Positions 16,287-24,310 of a stretch of 64,000 bases of DNA are shown in pieces. The DNA is from Raineya sp. GTDB taxonomy: Bacteria > Bacteroidota > Bacteroidia > Cytophagales > Thermonemataceae. A program made the position numbers and the translations under genes. Below the pieces are notes generated by a model. It was not told the origin of the DNA. It ran no database searches and saw nothing but the letters and a program-made list of their open reading frames with translations. The stretch's first letter is position 1; each line of letters begins with the position of its first letter. The DNA lies in NCBI GenBank assembly GCA_025454915.1, contig JALONN010000001.1, positions 526,464-590,463 of the forward strand, given 5' to 3'.

Positions 16287-18488
16287 TTATAGAAGTAATT
16301 TTTTCAACTGAATTTTGATTGTATTTTTTATACCTTTTGGTTGGGCATTAACAATTTTAAAAGCTGTGATATTAGGATTTTCTTTTCCTTTATAGACTAG
16401 TAGGGCTAGAGCTTCTAAATTATCTAAAACCTGTTTATTAATTAAAATACCCTCTTTGGCAATTGGTAGAGGTAATCGAAAAGGATATTCTACACCATTT
16501 TCAAATCGCAAATAGATGGCAACATGAGGTGGTTGGAATAGTAAACGTCTGATTTTTCCATACCAGTCATGTTGAACATCTGCAAATAGATATATTAAAT
16601 CGTGGCTTTTAGGTATTTCATACCATTGATTCAGTGATAACGTATCAGATTTGATAGTTTGCCATTTTAAAGGTTTTATAGTCTTATTTTTTTTAAGTAA
16701 AAATGGCAAGGCAGATGGTTCTTTGTTTTCTAAGTATCCAATACTTTGATAATGGGCTTCAGCTGTTTTACCTTTATTGCTTTGTATATATGAGTTTACT
16801 TCTACGGAATAATTATTTATATATACATTATTATCAAAATTAAAATTTTGATAATGGTCAATTTCTCTTTTCTCTTTTCGTCCAAACGTCAGGAAATGAT
16901 GCAGAGGACTTCTCACAACGCCTTTTTTTATTAGGGAATCAATGTCAGGGTATTTTTCTATATATTTTTTGGCATCAAAATTAAAATGAGTGGGTAAAAC
17001 TAAACTGTAATTTTGTAGTAATGAAATTTTAACACCTATATCATCCCAATAAGGATACCTATCATCAATGCTGATATTTTTGTAAAAAACAAACTCAGGA
17101 GCATTAGAAGAGAAATATTTATTTGTATTCAAATCAATAAGATATTTGTTTTGAACAGCATAGGATTGCATTACGGGTCGTGGAGTGTAATGCAATTGGT
17201 TACAATATAGGTATACTATATCCCAAGGTATTACGTCTACAGAATGTTTTCCTATTTTATGAAGTGTGCTATCTGGAATTTTCAAATAACTTTGTAAATC
17301 GTTGATTTCTTTATTTTTTTTCTGATTATGATTTTCATTACTCAAATACATAGCATATCCCTTTACATTCAGGATTTTATGGTCTATCCATCCCCAAATT
17401 CCTTTGTCAAATGAAAATAAATCTGTTTTTTGTAATCCTACTAAAGACACGGCTAATGCTATACAGGTAGTAGTTAAAGCAAAATGTTTATATTTTAAAT
17501 GCTCAGAACTAATATTCCAATAATGTAAAATTGCAAATATGCTAACAAATGAGAAGAATGTTACATAATGAGGTTGGTCTGCTCGAACAAAAGATTGTTT
17601 TAATAAAACAAAGTATATGAGCAGTTGTAGAGCAAATATCCATTTTAAGAAATGATCTTTCCAAAGAGTCTTGTAAAAGAGTACAATAGTCAAAAAGAAA
17701 TAAAAAAACAGCGTATTGTATCCTAAATCAAAAAGTCTATCTGTTGGATTTTTAAGAGGAAAATCTATATACATTACATCATTATAACTGCTTATAGTTT
17801 GAATATTACCAATAGTGTAATTCCATAAATCAACATGATAAATAAGAGCTATACCTGTCATTACAAGGATTAATAGCCCCAAAGAAAATAATAACCATTT
17901 TATGCTTAGTTTCTTTAATAAAGTAAAATATCCTAAAGAGCTAAAAAAAATGAATAAGGCTATTACTCCATTACTAACTTTAATAAAATAAATTATACTG
18001 GTTAAAATGATTACTTGAATAAGAAAGAATTTCTTTTGTTCCTGATAAAACAAACTTAAAAAGAAAATTTGTAGGAATATAAGTAAACTACCTTGTTCTA
18101 GAGTAATGACAAAATATCTTTCTGAAAAAAGCGTAACTACACCTAAAAATAAAATTAGATAATGATGAAAGCCCTTGTTCTGAGAAAGAAAACGATGAAA
18201 AAAAATAGCTAAACTTGCCATTACGTAGAAATCAAGTAAGATAATCAGCCATTGGTTTTGAATAATAGGTAAACGTAAGGTGATTGTACTTAGAGGACCA
18301 TATGTAAAGACAATATCATTGCCAAAAGATAAACCTTTTTCAACAGCCTGATAAATAGCAACTTGCCAAGAAGGGTCTATATGAGCCCCCATGGGGTTAA
18401 AAAAATTATCTGGAAATATATATACTAATAAGAAAAATATAAAAGAATATATTTGTATGGTCTCTTTATGTTTAAGAATCGCTTGCAT
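16287..18488 (-). CDS. Large polytopic GT-C-like membrane protein
   Basis: 733 residues. Around ten membrane helices occupy 12-350, with an acidic periplasmic loop after the first helix (GAHIDPSWQ, 34-42) typical of polyprenol-dependent GT-C transferases. The soluble C-terminus holds two related segments, 504-543 (FDAKKYIEKYPDI ... HHFLTFGRKEKRE) and 551-592 (FDNNVYINNY ... HYQSIGYLENKEP), resembling the short 'YPDV...HYL..G..EGR' repeat seen next to many glycosyltransferases. It is probably an inner-membrane glycosyltransferase acting on a lipid-linked sugar. No close family is recognised. Confidence 0.6.
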   Translation of the reverse strand: MQAILKHKETIQIYSFIFFLLVYIFPDNFFNPMGAHIDPSWQVAIYQAVEKGLSFGNDIVFTYGPLSTITLRLPIIQNQWLIILLDFYVMASLAIFFHRFLSQNKGFHHYLILFLGVVTLFSERYFVITLEQGSLLIFLQIFFLSLFYQEQKKFFLIQVIILTSIIYFIKVSNGVIALFIFFSSLGYFTLLKKLSIKWLLFSLGLLILVMTGIALIYHVDLWNYTIGNIQTISSYNDVMYIDFPLKNPTDRLFDLGYNTLFFYFFLTIVLFYKTLWKDHFLKWIFALQLLIYFVLLKQSFVRADQPHYVTFFSFVSIFAILHYWNISSEHLKYKHFALTTTCIALAVSLVGLQKTDLFSFDKGIWGWIDHKILNVKGYAMYLSNENHNQKKNKEINDLQSYLKIPDSTLHKIGKHSVDVIPWDIVYLYCNQLHYTPRPVMQSYAVQNKYLIDLNTNKYFSSNAPEFVFYKNISIDDRYPYWDDIGVKISLLQNYSLVLPTHFNFDAKKYIEKYPDIDSLIKKGVVRSPLHHFLTFGRKEKREIDHYQNFNFDNNVYINNYSVEVNSYIQSNKGKTAEAHYQSIGYLENKEPSALPFLLKKNKTIKPLKWQTIKSDTLSLNQWYEIPKSHDLIYLFADVQHDWYGKIRRLLFQPPHVAIYLRFENGVEYPFRLPLPIAKEGILINKQVLDNLEALALLVYKGKENPNITAFKIVNAQPKGIKNTIKIQLKKLLL

Positions 18489-18491
18489 ATA

Positions 18492-19667
18492 TTATAATAG
18501 TTTGAAGACTTTTGGAACAATAGGAGAGAGCCATTGAACTCCATCAACAAATACAGCATGTGTAGGTAGCAAAAAACACCCTATTGCAATTATTAAAAGG
18601 TATTTTTTTAGCTTTTGACCTTCTAAATAATGATGAAGAATATATAAAGCTATGAATAAAATAGGGAAAGAATATGCAATACTTCTTGTGACATCATAGA
18701 CCAAAAATGAAATAATTTGAGATAGTCCTAAACTAGCTAAAAGCAGTAAGACCAGAAAAAATCTTTTCTGATGATATAAATGCAAAAACATGAGGACAAT
18801 TAGAATCCATGCAAATTCCAGATAGGTAAATAAACCCATAGGAATATACTTAAAATTGTATCTGACAACCTCTAAGCCTATACCTGAAGTTCCTGGACTT
18901 AAATGAAAATATTTCATCAAGACAAAATACCTAATAACAAGATGGGCAAACCATGCCAGTACAACAGCTATTGCTGAACTATTAAGCTTAAAAATACTTC
19001 TTATTGAGAAATCATGTATGGAATTGTTCTGTAAATACCACCATACAAAAATCATAGATGAAGCAACCAATGCTCTTTCGTCAACAAAACTAGCCAACAA
19101 AACACTAAAGAAAACTATAATAAAGTTTTTACGCCACATAGCTAACAACATCAAAATATAAGCAATTCCATCATAATAGACAAAATCGTAAAAACTCCAC
19201 TTTCCTATAAAAATAAAGGCAAATATAGCCCCAAAAAGAAAACTAATTTGTTTATCCTTGGTGAGTCGGTATATCAAACTCAGTAAAACGGAAAAAAATA
19301 ATACACCTGTAATATGCTGTAAGACAATTCCTCCAAATGTGCCAAAACCTAGAGAATAAGCTATTAAAGGAATAGTTACTCTACTCCAGCGTTTATCAAG
19401 ATGAGATGCTGTGCCTGTCATTTCTCCTTTGGAGAAAGTTGTATATTTAGAGGGTAGTTTTTCAAACGGATGTTGTATCTGCCAATCGAGAGCTTCAAAA
19501 ATAAGAGAATTTTTATTTTCTTTATACCAGTGATAATCAGGGAAGGAAGTAATAATACAAATACTGAAGAATAAAATCGTGGATTTAAGAATCCAATATT
19601 TAGAGTTTGTAAAAGCCTCAATTTTTTGTAGAAAAAAAGTGTACAAACTTTCTGTAGTAAAAGTCAT
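18492..19667 (-). CDS. Polytopic membrane protein, GT-C-like
   Basis: 391 residues with about nine membrane helices and short loops. The first periplasmic loop (FPDYHWYKENKNSLIFEALDW, then DKRWSRVTIP) and the FVDERAL turn have the charged-loop style of GT-C glycosyltransferases, but no classical DxD is evident. It starts 7 bp after the first epimerase gene and ends 3 bp before the larger GT-C-like gene, so it belongs to the same operon. It could be a flippase or polymerase-like protein instead. Confidence 0.55.
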   Translation of the reverse strand: MTFTTESLYTFFLQKIEAFTNSKYWILKSTILFFSICIITSFPDYHWYKENKNSLIFEALDWQIQHPFEKLPSKYTTFSKGEMTGTASHLDKRWSRVTIPLIAYSLGFGTFGGIVLQHITGVLFFSVLLSLIYRLTKDKQISFLFGAIFAFIFIGKWSFYDFVYYDGIAYILMLLAMWRKNFIIVFFSVLLASFVDERALVASSMIFVWWYLQNNSIHDFSIRSIFKLNSSAIAVVLAWFAHLVIRYFVLMKYFHLSPGTSGIGLEVVRYNFKYIPMGLFTYLEFAWILIVLMFLHLYHQKRFFLVLLLLASLGLSQIISFLVYDVTRSIAYSFPILFIALYILHHYLEGQKLKKYLLIIAIGCFLLPTHAVFVDGVQWLSPIVPKVFKLL

Positions 19668-19674
19668 GATGATA

Positions 19675-20736
19675 TTAGTTTAAGATGCTTTTTAAATCTG
19701 TTTCATTTGCTTTTACCCATTCAAAAATATCCTGAATAATCCCTTGTACAGAGATAGAAGGCTTCCATGCTGATAGCTTTTCTATTTTTTCATTATCAGT
19801 CAGATAAATCCTTAAATCTGCTACTCGGTTTTCAACTACTTTGGTAATATCAATCTTGTTGCCTGTTACTTCTTCACAAACTTTTGTAAGTTCCTGCAGA
19901 GAGATACTGGTTTGTAAACCACCACCCACATTGAATGTTTCGCCATTGACTTTCTCAAAATGATGAATCTGCCAATCAAGTAAATGAAATAGATCTTGAA
20001 TATGTAAAATATCTCTCACTTGTTTTCCTTCACCACCATATCCAAAATATCCTAATTTCCCTTTCCAAAAATGCCTTGCAACCCATAAAACGACTACTCC
20101 CTGATCAACTTTACCCATTTGCCAAGCCCCTGTAAGAACACCACAACGATTAACAACTGTCTGAAGTCCAGCTAATTCATTATATTCCTGAATCAATAAT
20201 TCTGAAGCCAGTTTGGTTGCACCATAAAACGACCGACTTCCCTGTAATGTAAAATCTTCGGTAATTCCTTTAGAAGAAACACCTTTTAGTGTTTGATTAT
20301 CAGACCACTTAAATCTGGTGGTATCTTCTATAAACTGAACATTTTCAAGATGTTTGATAGGGTAAACTCGACTAGTGGAAAGAAATACAAACTTGGCTTT
20401 ATTTCTTTTGGCAAGCTCTAAACAATTCACTGTTCCAAGCAGATTATTATTCACAACTTGTTCTACTGGAGAGGTGATACCTGCCAAAACAGAGGGTTCT
20501 GCCGAAGCATCAATAATGACATCAAAACCTTCTAACTCTACCAAATCTTCTTTATTACGAATATCTCCATGAACAAAATGAATCTGATGAGCTTTTAAAC
20601 GAGGGAGGTTTAATTCAGAGCCTCTGCGTTTTAGATTGTCTAGACATGTAATTTGATAATCTTGATATTTATTTTTGAAATGAATAGCAATGTTTGAGCC
20701 AGCAAAACCTGCTCCGCCAGTAATGAGTATATTCAT
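19675..20736 (-). CDS. CDP-paratose 2-epimerase-like NAD-dependent epimerase
   Basis: 353 residues, extended SDR. NAD loop ITGGAGFAGSNIA; the segment LKRRGSELNLPRLK is diagnostic of CDP-paratose 2-epimerase (RfbE/tyvelose type) relatives; catalytic FLSTSRVYP and FYGATKLASE (YxxxK) are intact. In characterised members the enzyme makes CDP-tyvelose for O-antigen. It is the first gene of the operon that ends at 14467. The CDP-sugar synthesis genes (rfbF/G-like) are not in the window, so the substrate in this organism is uncertain. Confidence 0.8.
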   Translation of the reverse strand: MNILITGGAGFAGSNIAIHFKNKYQDYQITCLDNLKRRGSELNLPRLKAHQIHFVHGDIRNKEDLVELEGFDVIIDASAEPSVLAGITSPVEQVVNNNLLGTVNCLELAKRNKAKFVFLSTSRVYPIKHLENVQFIEDTTRFKWSDNQTLKGVSSKGITEDFTLQGSRSFYGATKLASELLIQEYNELAGLQTVVNRCGVLTGAWQMGKVDQGVVVLWVARHFWKGKLGYFGYGGEGKQVRDILHIQDLFHLLDWQIHHFEKVNGETFNVGGGLQTSISLQELTKVCEEVTGNKIDITKVVENRVADLRIYLTDNEKIEKLSAWKPSISVQGIIQDIFEWVKANETDLKSILN

Positions 20737-20763
20737 GGATTTGAATGTCTAATTTTTTGACTG

Positions 20764-20793
20764 CAAAAATATAAAATGAATTTTATAACAAAA
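20764..20793 (-). promoter_or_regulatory. Probable promoter of the glycan operon
   Basis: In the 92-bp gap before the first operon gene the minus strand reads TATTTTTG (20771-20764), an exact TAnnTTTG. A TTTTG at 20793-20789 lies 17 bases upstream, slightly short of the usual 19-21. It is the only match in the gap. Confidence 0.4.
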
Positions 20794-20828
20794 CTGAAAA
20801 CATGAGATTCTTATATGAAATAATAAAG

Positions 20829-22730
20829 CTATTTGCCAATCATTAAGAAATCACTACCAGGTTCATTAGAACCAAACTCTCCATGATGGGGTTGAGGAGT
20901 AATGGTTTCAAGATAGGTAAGAATTTCGGCAATGGTCATTACTCGGTCTTTTCCTCCATAACTTCTCAAGGCTTCCAAAAATTTACGTACAAAAGGAGAG
21001 TGTTGCCCTGGTGAGCCATCAGAGACATATTCTTTACCACCTGAGGTAATATACCTACGAGTCTTAGATTGGAGTTTTCTGTTGATAAAAGCCTCTATTT
21101 CATCGTCATTGGGCTTAACAGGGGTTTCATTTCCACGCAGGTTTTTAGAAGCAAGTTGTGGATCAAAAGTACCACCAAAACATACATCCATCATAAGTAA
21201 AATATGTTTGCATTGCATATTATTGATGTACGTTCTAAGTGTTGCATACGAAAGATATGACGATTTGGCTTCATCATCAAGTCTTGAGTCTTTAGCCACC
21301 ACATAACCTTCTCCAAAAGTTTCGTCAAATTGTCCGTGTCCTGCAAAAAAAATGAGAAGCTGGTCATTGGGTTGGAATTTCTTTTGTAAATATTCTTTCA
21401 GCTTTAGAATAGTCTGATTTTGAGTAGGATTTAAAACCAAATCTATTTCATAACCATACAAATCCTTTAAGTCTTTAGCCACTGATTCAGCATCTGGGAT
21501 AGGGTTAGAAAGATTATTCCAATATTCATATTGATTTGTTGCAAAAATGAGAGCATAAGATTTTCCCACATTTTTGAATCTCTTATCAGAAACAGAATTA
21601 TCAAGTTGCCAAATGATGTTGTAATTGATTTTCTCTGTATTTCCTTTTTGGTCAGTTGCTTCAATGGTTAAAAACTTGGTATCTTTTTTTAGAATGGCAA
21701 TTCCATTAAAATCGCCATTGGGAAGCACTCTGGCAGGATTTCCATTGATAAATACATCTTTTACGCCACTTTCATCTGTTACACGTCCAATAATGCTTAC
21801 TTCATCTTGTCTGCTCACCACAATACCACCACGTACCACCACAGGCGAAACAAGCGTAATGACAGGAGGAATATCATCTACATTGCCCAAATTGATTTTT
21901 TCAAGGAGTTTTTCAGCATCTGAATAATCAGTATTTTCTTTTTTTGCCAAACTAATGGCTTTTTGACAAACATCTAAAGCATTGAGTTTTTTATTTTGAG
22001 CATCTAAAATGCAGGCATACAGGTAATTGTGTTTGTAATTATCCTGAAGCTGAACAGCTTTTAATGCCCAATTTTCTGATTTTACAAGCAATGTTTTATT
22101 TCTAAAACCATATATGAGACTATTATGAGCCAAAGTATAATATTTTTCAGCTTGATTACTTTGTAAAAATTTATCAAAACATAATTGAGACTCTTGTTTA
22201 TAATTGAGCATAGCAAGAGCAATGCCTTGTTCTGCATAGCTTTGAGTAATAGTACTATCAATTTTTAAAGATTTTTCACTGTCTTGGAGAGCACCTTCAT
22301 AATCTTGGAGAGCCAAACGAACTAATGCCCTGATGCTGTACGAATGAGCTTTTTCTGGCTCAAGAAATATCGCTTGACTTAAATCTTGAACAGCTTTTTC
22401 GTAGTTTTTGAGTTCAAAGTAAATTTTTCCTCTTTCAATAAAATAAATAGCTTTATCTTTTTTGAGATGAATGGCTTGTTGTATATCCAAGAGAGCTTTC
22501 TGAAAATTTTGCATTTTGGTATATGCCAAAGCTCTGGAATAGTAAGCTTCATCATTTTGGGTATCTAATCTGATGGCTTCTGAGAAATCTACAATGGCTT
22601 CAATATATTTTTTTTCCTGAAATTGAACTTTTCCGCTTTTTAGATAGTCTTGTACCTGCGAAAAAGCAACACAAGGTAGCCACAGAGCAGTAAATAAAAT
22701 GGTTTTGAAGTAATTAGATAGACCAAACAT
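20829..22730 (-). CDS. Secreted TPR protein with caspase-family peptidase domain
   Basis: 633 residues. Signal peptide (to about 24, ...CVAFSQ), then about six TPR units (25-275), a short Ig-like beta segment (288-375, DIPPVITLVSPVV... RVTDESGVKDVFING), and a C-terminal caspase (C14) domain. The catalytic dyad is present: His465 in FFAGHG and Cys517 in MMDVCFGG. Such TPR-caspases are frequent in Bacteroidota and presumed periplasmic or surface-bound; targets are unknown. The next gene upstream (RmlD-like) ends 17 bp before its start. It could act in proteolytic signalling, but that is inference. Confidence 0.85.
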   Translation of the reverse strand: MFGLSNYFKTILFTALWLPCVAFSQVQDYLKSGKVQFQEKKYIEAIVDFSEAIRLDTQNDEAYYSRALAYTKMQNFQKALLDIQQAIHLKKDKAIYFIERGKIYFELKNYEKAVQDLSQAIFLEPEKAHSYSIRALVRLALQDYEGALQDSEKSLKIDSTITQSYAEQGIALAMLNYKQESQLCFDKFLQSNQAEKYYTLAHNSLIYGFRNKTLLVKSENWALKAVQLQDNYKHNYLYACILDAQNKKLNALDVCQKAISLAKKENTDYSDAEKLLEKINLGNVDDIPPVITLVSPVVVRGGIVVSRQDEVSIIGRVTDESGVKDVFINGNPARVLPNGDFNGIAILKKDTKFLTIEATDQKGNTEKINYNIIWQLDNSVSDKRFKNVGKSYALIFATNQYEYWNNLSNPIPDAESVAKDLKDLYGYEIDLVLNPTQNQTILKLKEYLQKKFQPNDQLLIFFAGHGQFDETFGEGYVVAKDSRLDDEAKSSYLSYATLRTYINNMQCKHILLMMDVCFGGTFDPQLASKNLRGNETPVKPNDDEIEAFINRKLQSKTRRYITSGGKEYVSDGSPGQHSPFVRKFLEALRSYGGKDRVMTIAEILTYLETITPQPHHGEFGSNEPGSDFLMIGK

Positions 22731-22747
22731 CAGAAAAAAGTTAGAAT

Positions 22748-23671
22748 TTATTGAGTAATCAGAGATAACTGGTTTGACAAAATAGCAATTCCTTCTTCAA
22801 AACTATGGGGGGCATAACCCAATACATTTTTTGCTTTATCAATGATAAAACCTGTTTTAGGTGGTCTTTTAGCAGGTTGAGTGAAGGTAGTAGAATCAGC
22901 TTTTTCGATTAGGTTTTTATCCAAACCAAAAAAATCAGCTGTTTTAAGAGCCATTTGATAAGGAGTGAGTAAATCTTTACCCGAAATATTGAAAACCCCT
23001 TTGGCTTTATGTTTAGCGATTAAAAAACAGCCCATTGCCAAATCTTCGGCAAGGGTAGGGGTACGCCACTGGTCATCAACTACTTTAATATGTTTGCCAT
23101 CTTCCAAGGATTTTTTTACCCATAAAATAATATTACTTCGACTCATGTCTTGGGCAATACCATAAACCAAAACAGTTCTTGCAATAGCCCAATCTAAATT
23201 TTGAGTGTTTTTGACAATATCTTCTGCTTTGAGTTTGCTTTCTCCATAAAAACTCAGAGGTTTGGCTTGTGCTTCTTCATCATAAGGTCCAGCTTCGCCA
23301 TCAAAGATAAAATCAGTAGAAAGATGAACAAAAAAAGCTTTGTACTCCGCACAAGCATTTGCTAAATACTGAACAGCCGTTACATTTTGCAAAGTGCAGG
23401 CTTCATGGTCTTTTTCACAATCATCTACTTGTGTCATGGCTGCTGTATGTATGACAATAGTAGGTTTATAAGACTCAAAAACCTCCTTAATTTGGGCTGG
23501 GTTAGTGGTATCCATAGCTGCAAACTGAAAAGGAGTTGAACTGTCAATTCTGTTTGTACCTCTTGCCGTAGCCACCCAATTGTATATATTTTGTCTGGAT
23601 AGTAAGTGAACAAGTTTTTGCCCTAACAAACCGTTAGAGCCTGTAATTAAAATAGTTTCTGGTGAGTTCAA
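22748..23671 (-). CDS. RmlD-like dTDP-4-dehydrorhamnose reductase family protein
   Basis: 307 residues. Cofactor loop ILITGSNGLLGQKLV, the VIHTAAMTQVDDCEKD motif and LSTDFIFDGEAGPYDEEA of the RmlD/MAT2B family, followed by FYGESKLKAE (YxxxK), are all intact. RmlD makes dTDP-L-rhamnose; without rmlA/B/C nearby this copy may act on another nucleotide sugar or be a MAT2B-like paralogue. The start is taken as TTG at 23671 because the fold begins within a few residues and no in-frame ATG lies upstream. Same strand as the TPR-caspase gene, 17 bp apart. Confidence 0.75.
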   Translation of the reverse strand: MNSPETILITGSNGLLGQKLVHLLSRQNIYNWVATARGTNRIDSSTPFQFAAMDTTNPAQIKEVFESYKPTIVIHTAAMTQVDDCEKDHEACTLQNVTAVQYLANACAEYKAFFVHLSTDFIFDGEAGPYDEEAQAKPLSFYGESKLKAEDIVKNTQNLDWAIARTVLVYGIAQDMSRSNIILWVKKSLEDGKHIKVVDDQWRTPTLAEDLAMGCFLIAKHKAKGVFNISGKDLLTPYQMALKTADFFGLDKNLIEKADSTTFTQPAKRPPKTGFIIDKAKNVLGYAPHSFEEGIAILSNQLSLITQ

Positions 23672-23706
23672 GGTAAAATGATATTTGATGAAAGAATAAT
23701 ATACAG

Positions 23707-24150
23707 TTATTTTTTGAGCGTCAATCGAATAATTTCACCTCCCTCATAATCATTTAAGAGAATCATAGTGTTTTTACTAAGAGACTCTATACCAATTTCT
23801 TCGGGCTTCATGAATTGCCCATTGGGCATTTTTTCTTCCTTAATGAGTTTGGAAGCATACTGATTGAGTTTCCATTTTCCAGCTTCTTTATTACCAGAGA
23901 ACTGTATGTAATAAGTTCCATCTGCTTTAAATTGAAATAGCCCAGATTGAGCAATTAAGTCAATTTCTTTTTCAATTTGTTTTTTCTTTTCAGGAGTAGC
24001 CTTTGCTATGAGTTGTTCATAATGAGGAATTTCTAGTTTAGCAACCTTCCAAGTTCCTACTACCCACTGATTTTTGGATTGTTGAGCAAAACCTGAAAAA
24101 CTCAGGAAAAGGAAAATAATACTAAAAAAAAGAAAGTTAAGTTTTTTCAT
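23707..24150 (-). CDS. Small secreted lipocalin-like protein
   Basis: 147 residues from the ATG at 24150 (nine bases inside the longest frame), giving signal peptide MKKLNFLFFSIIFLFLSFSG ending at ..FAQ. The mature part starts NQWVVGTWKVAKLEIPHYE and includes GLFQFKADGTYYIQFSG and GKWKLNQ, the 'G.W......F..DGt...' layout of lipocalin-like domains common in Bacteroidota. Periplasmic or surface. The ligand is unknown. It is transcribed toward the RmlD-like gene with a 35-bp gap. Confidence 0.65.
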   Translation of the reverse strand: MKKLNFLFFSIIFLFLSFSGFAQQSKNQWVVGTWKVAKLEIPHYEQLIAKATPEKKKQIEKEIDLIAQSGLFQFKADGTYYIQFSGNKEAGKWKLNQYASKLIKEEKMPNGQFMKPEEIGIESLSKNTMILLNDYEGGEIIRLTLKK

Positions 24151-24310
24151 AAAAAACATAGTTAATGATGTAAATATTTGAAAAACAAGTAAAAAAAGCC
24201 TATTTTTTATAAAAAATGAGTTGTTTACTCATGAAAGATGCTTTTTTTTGTTGCTAAAATTACGAATTTTGTCTTAAATTGAAAACGTTTTGTTTGAAAA
24301 TCATATTCTG

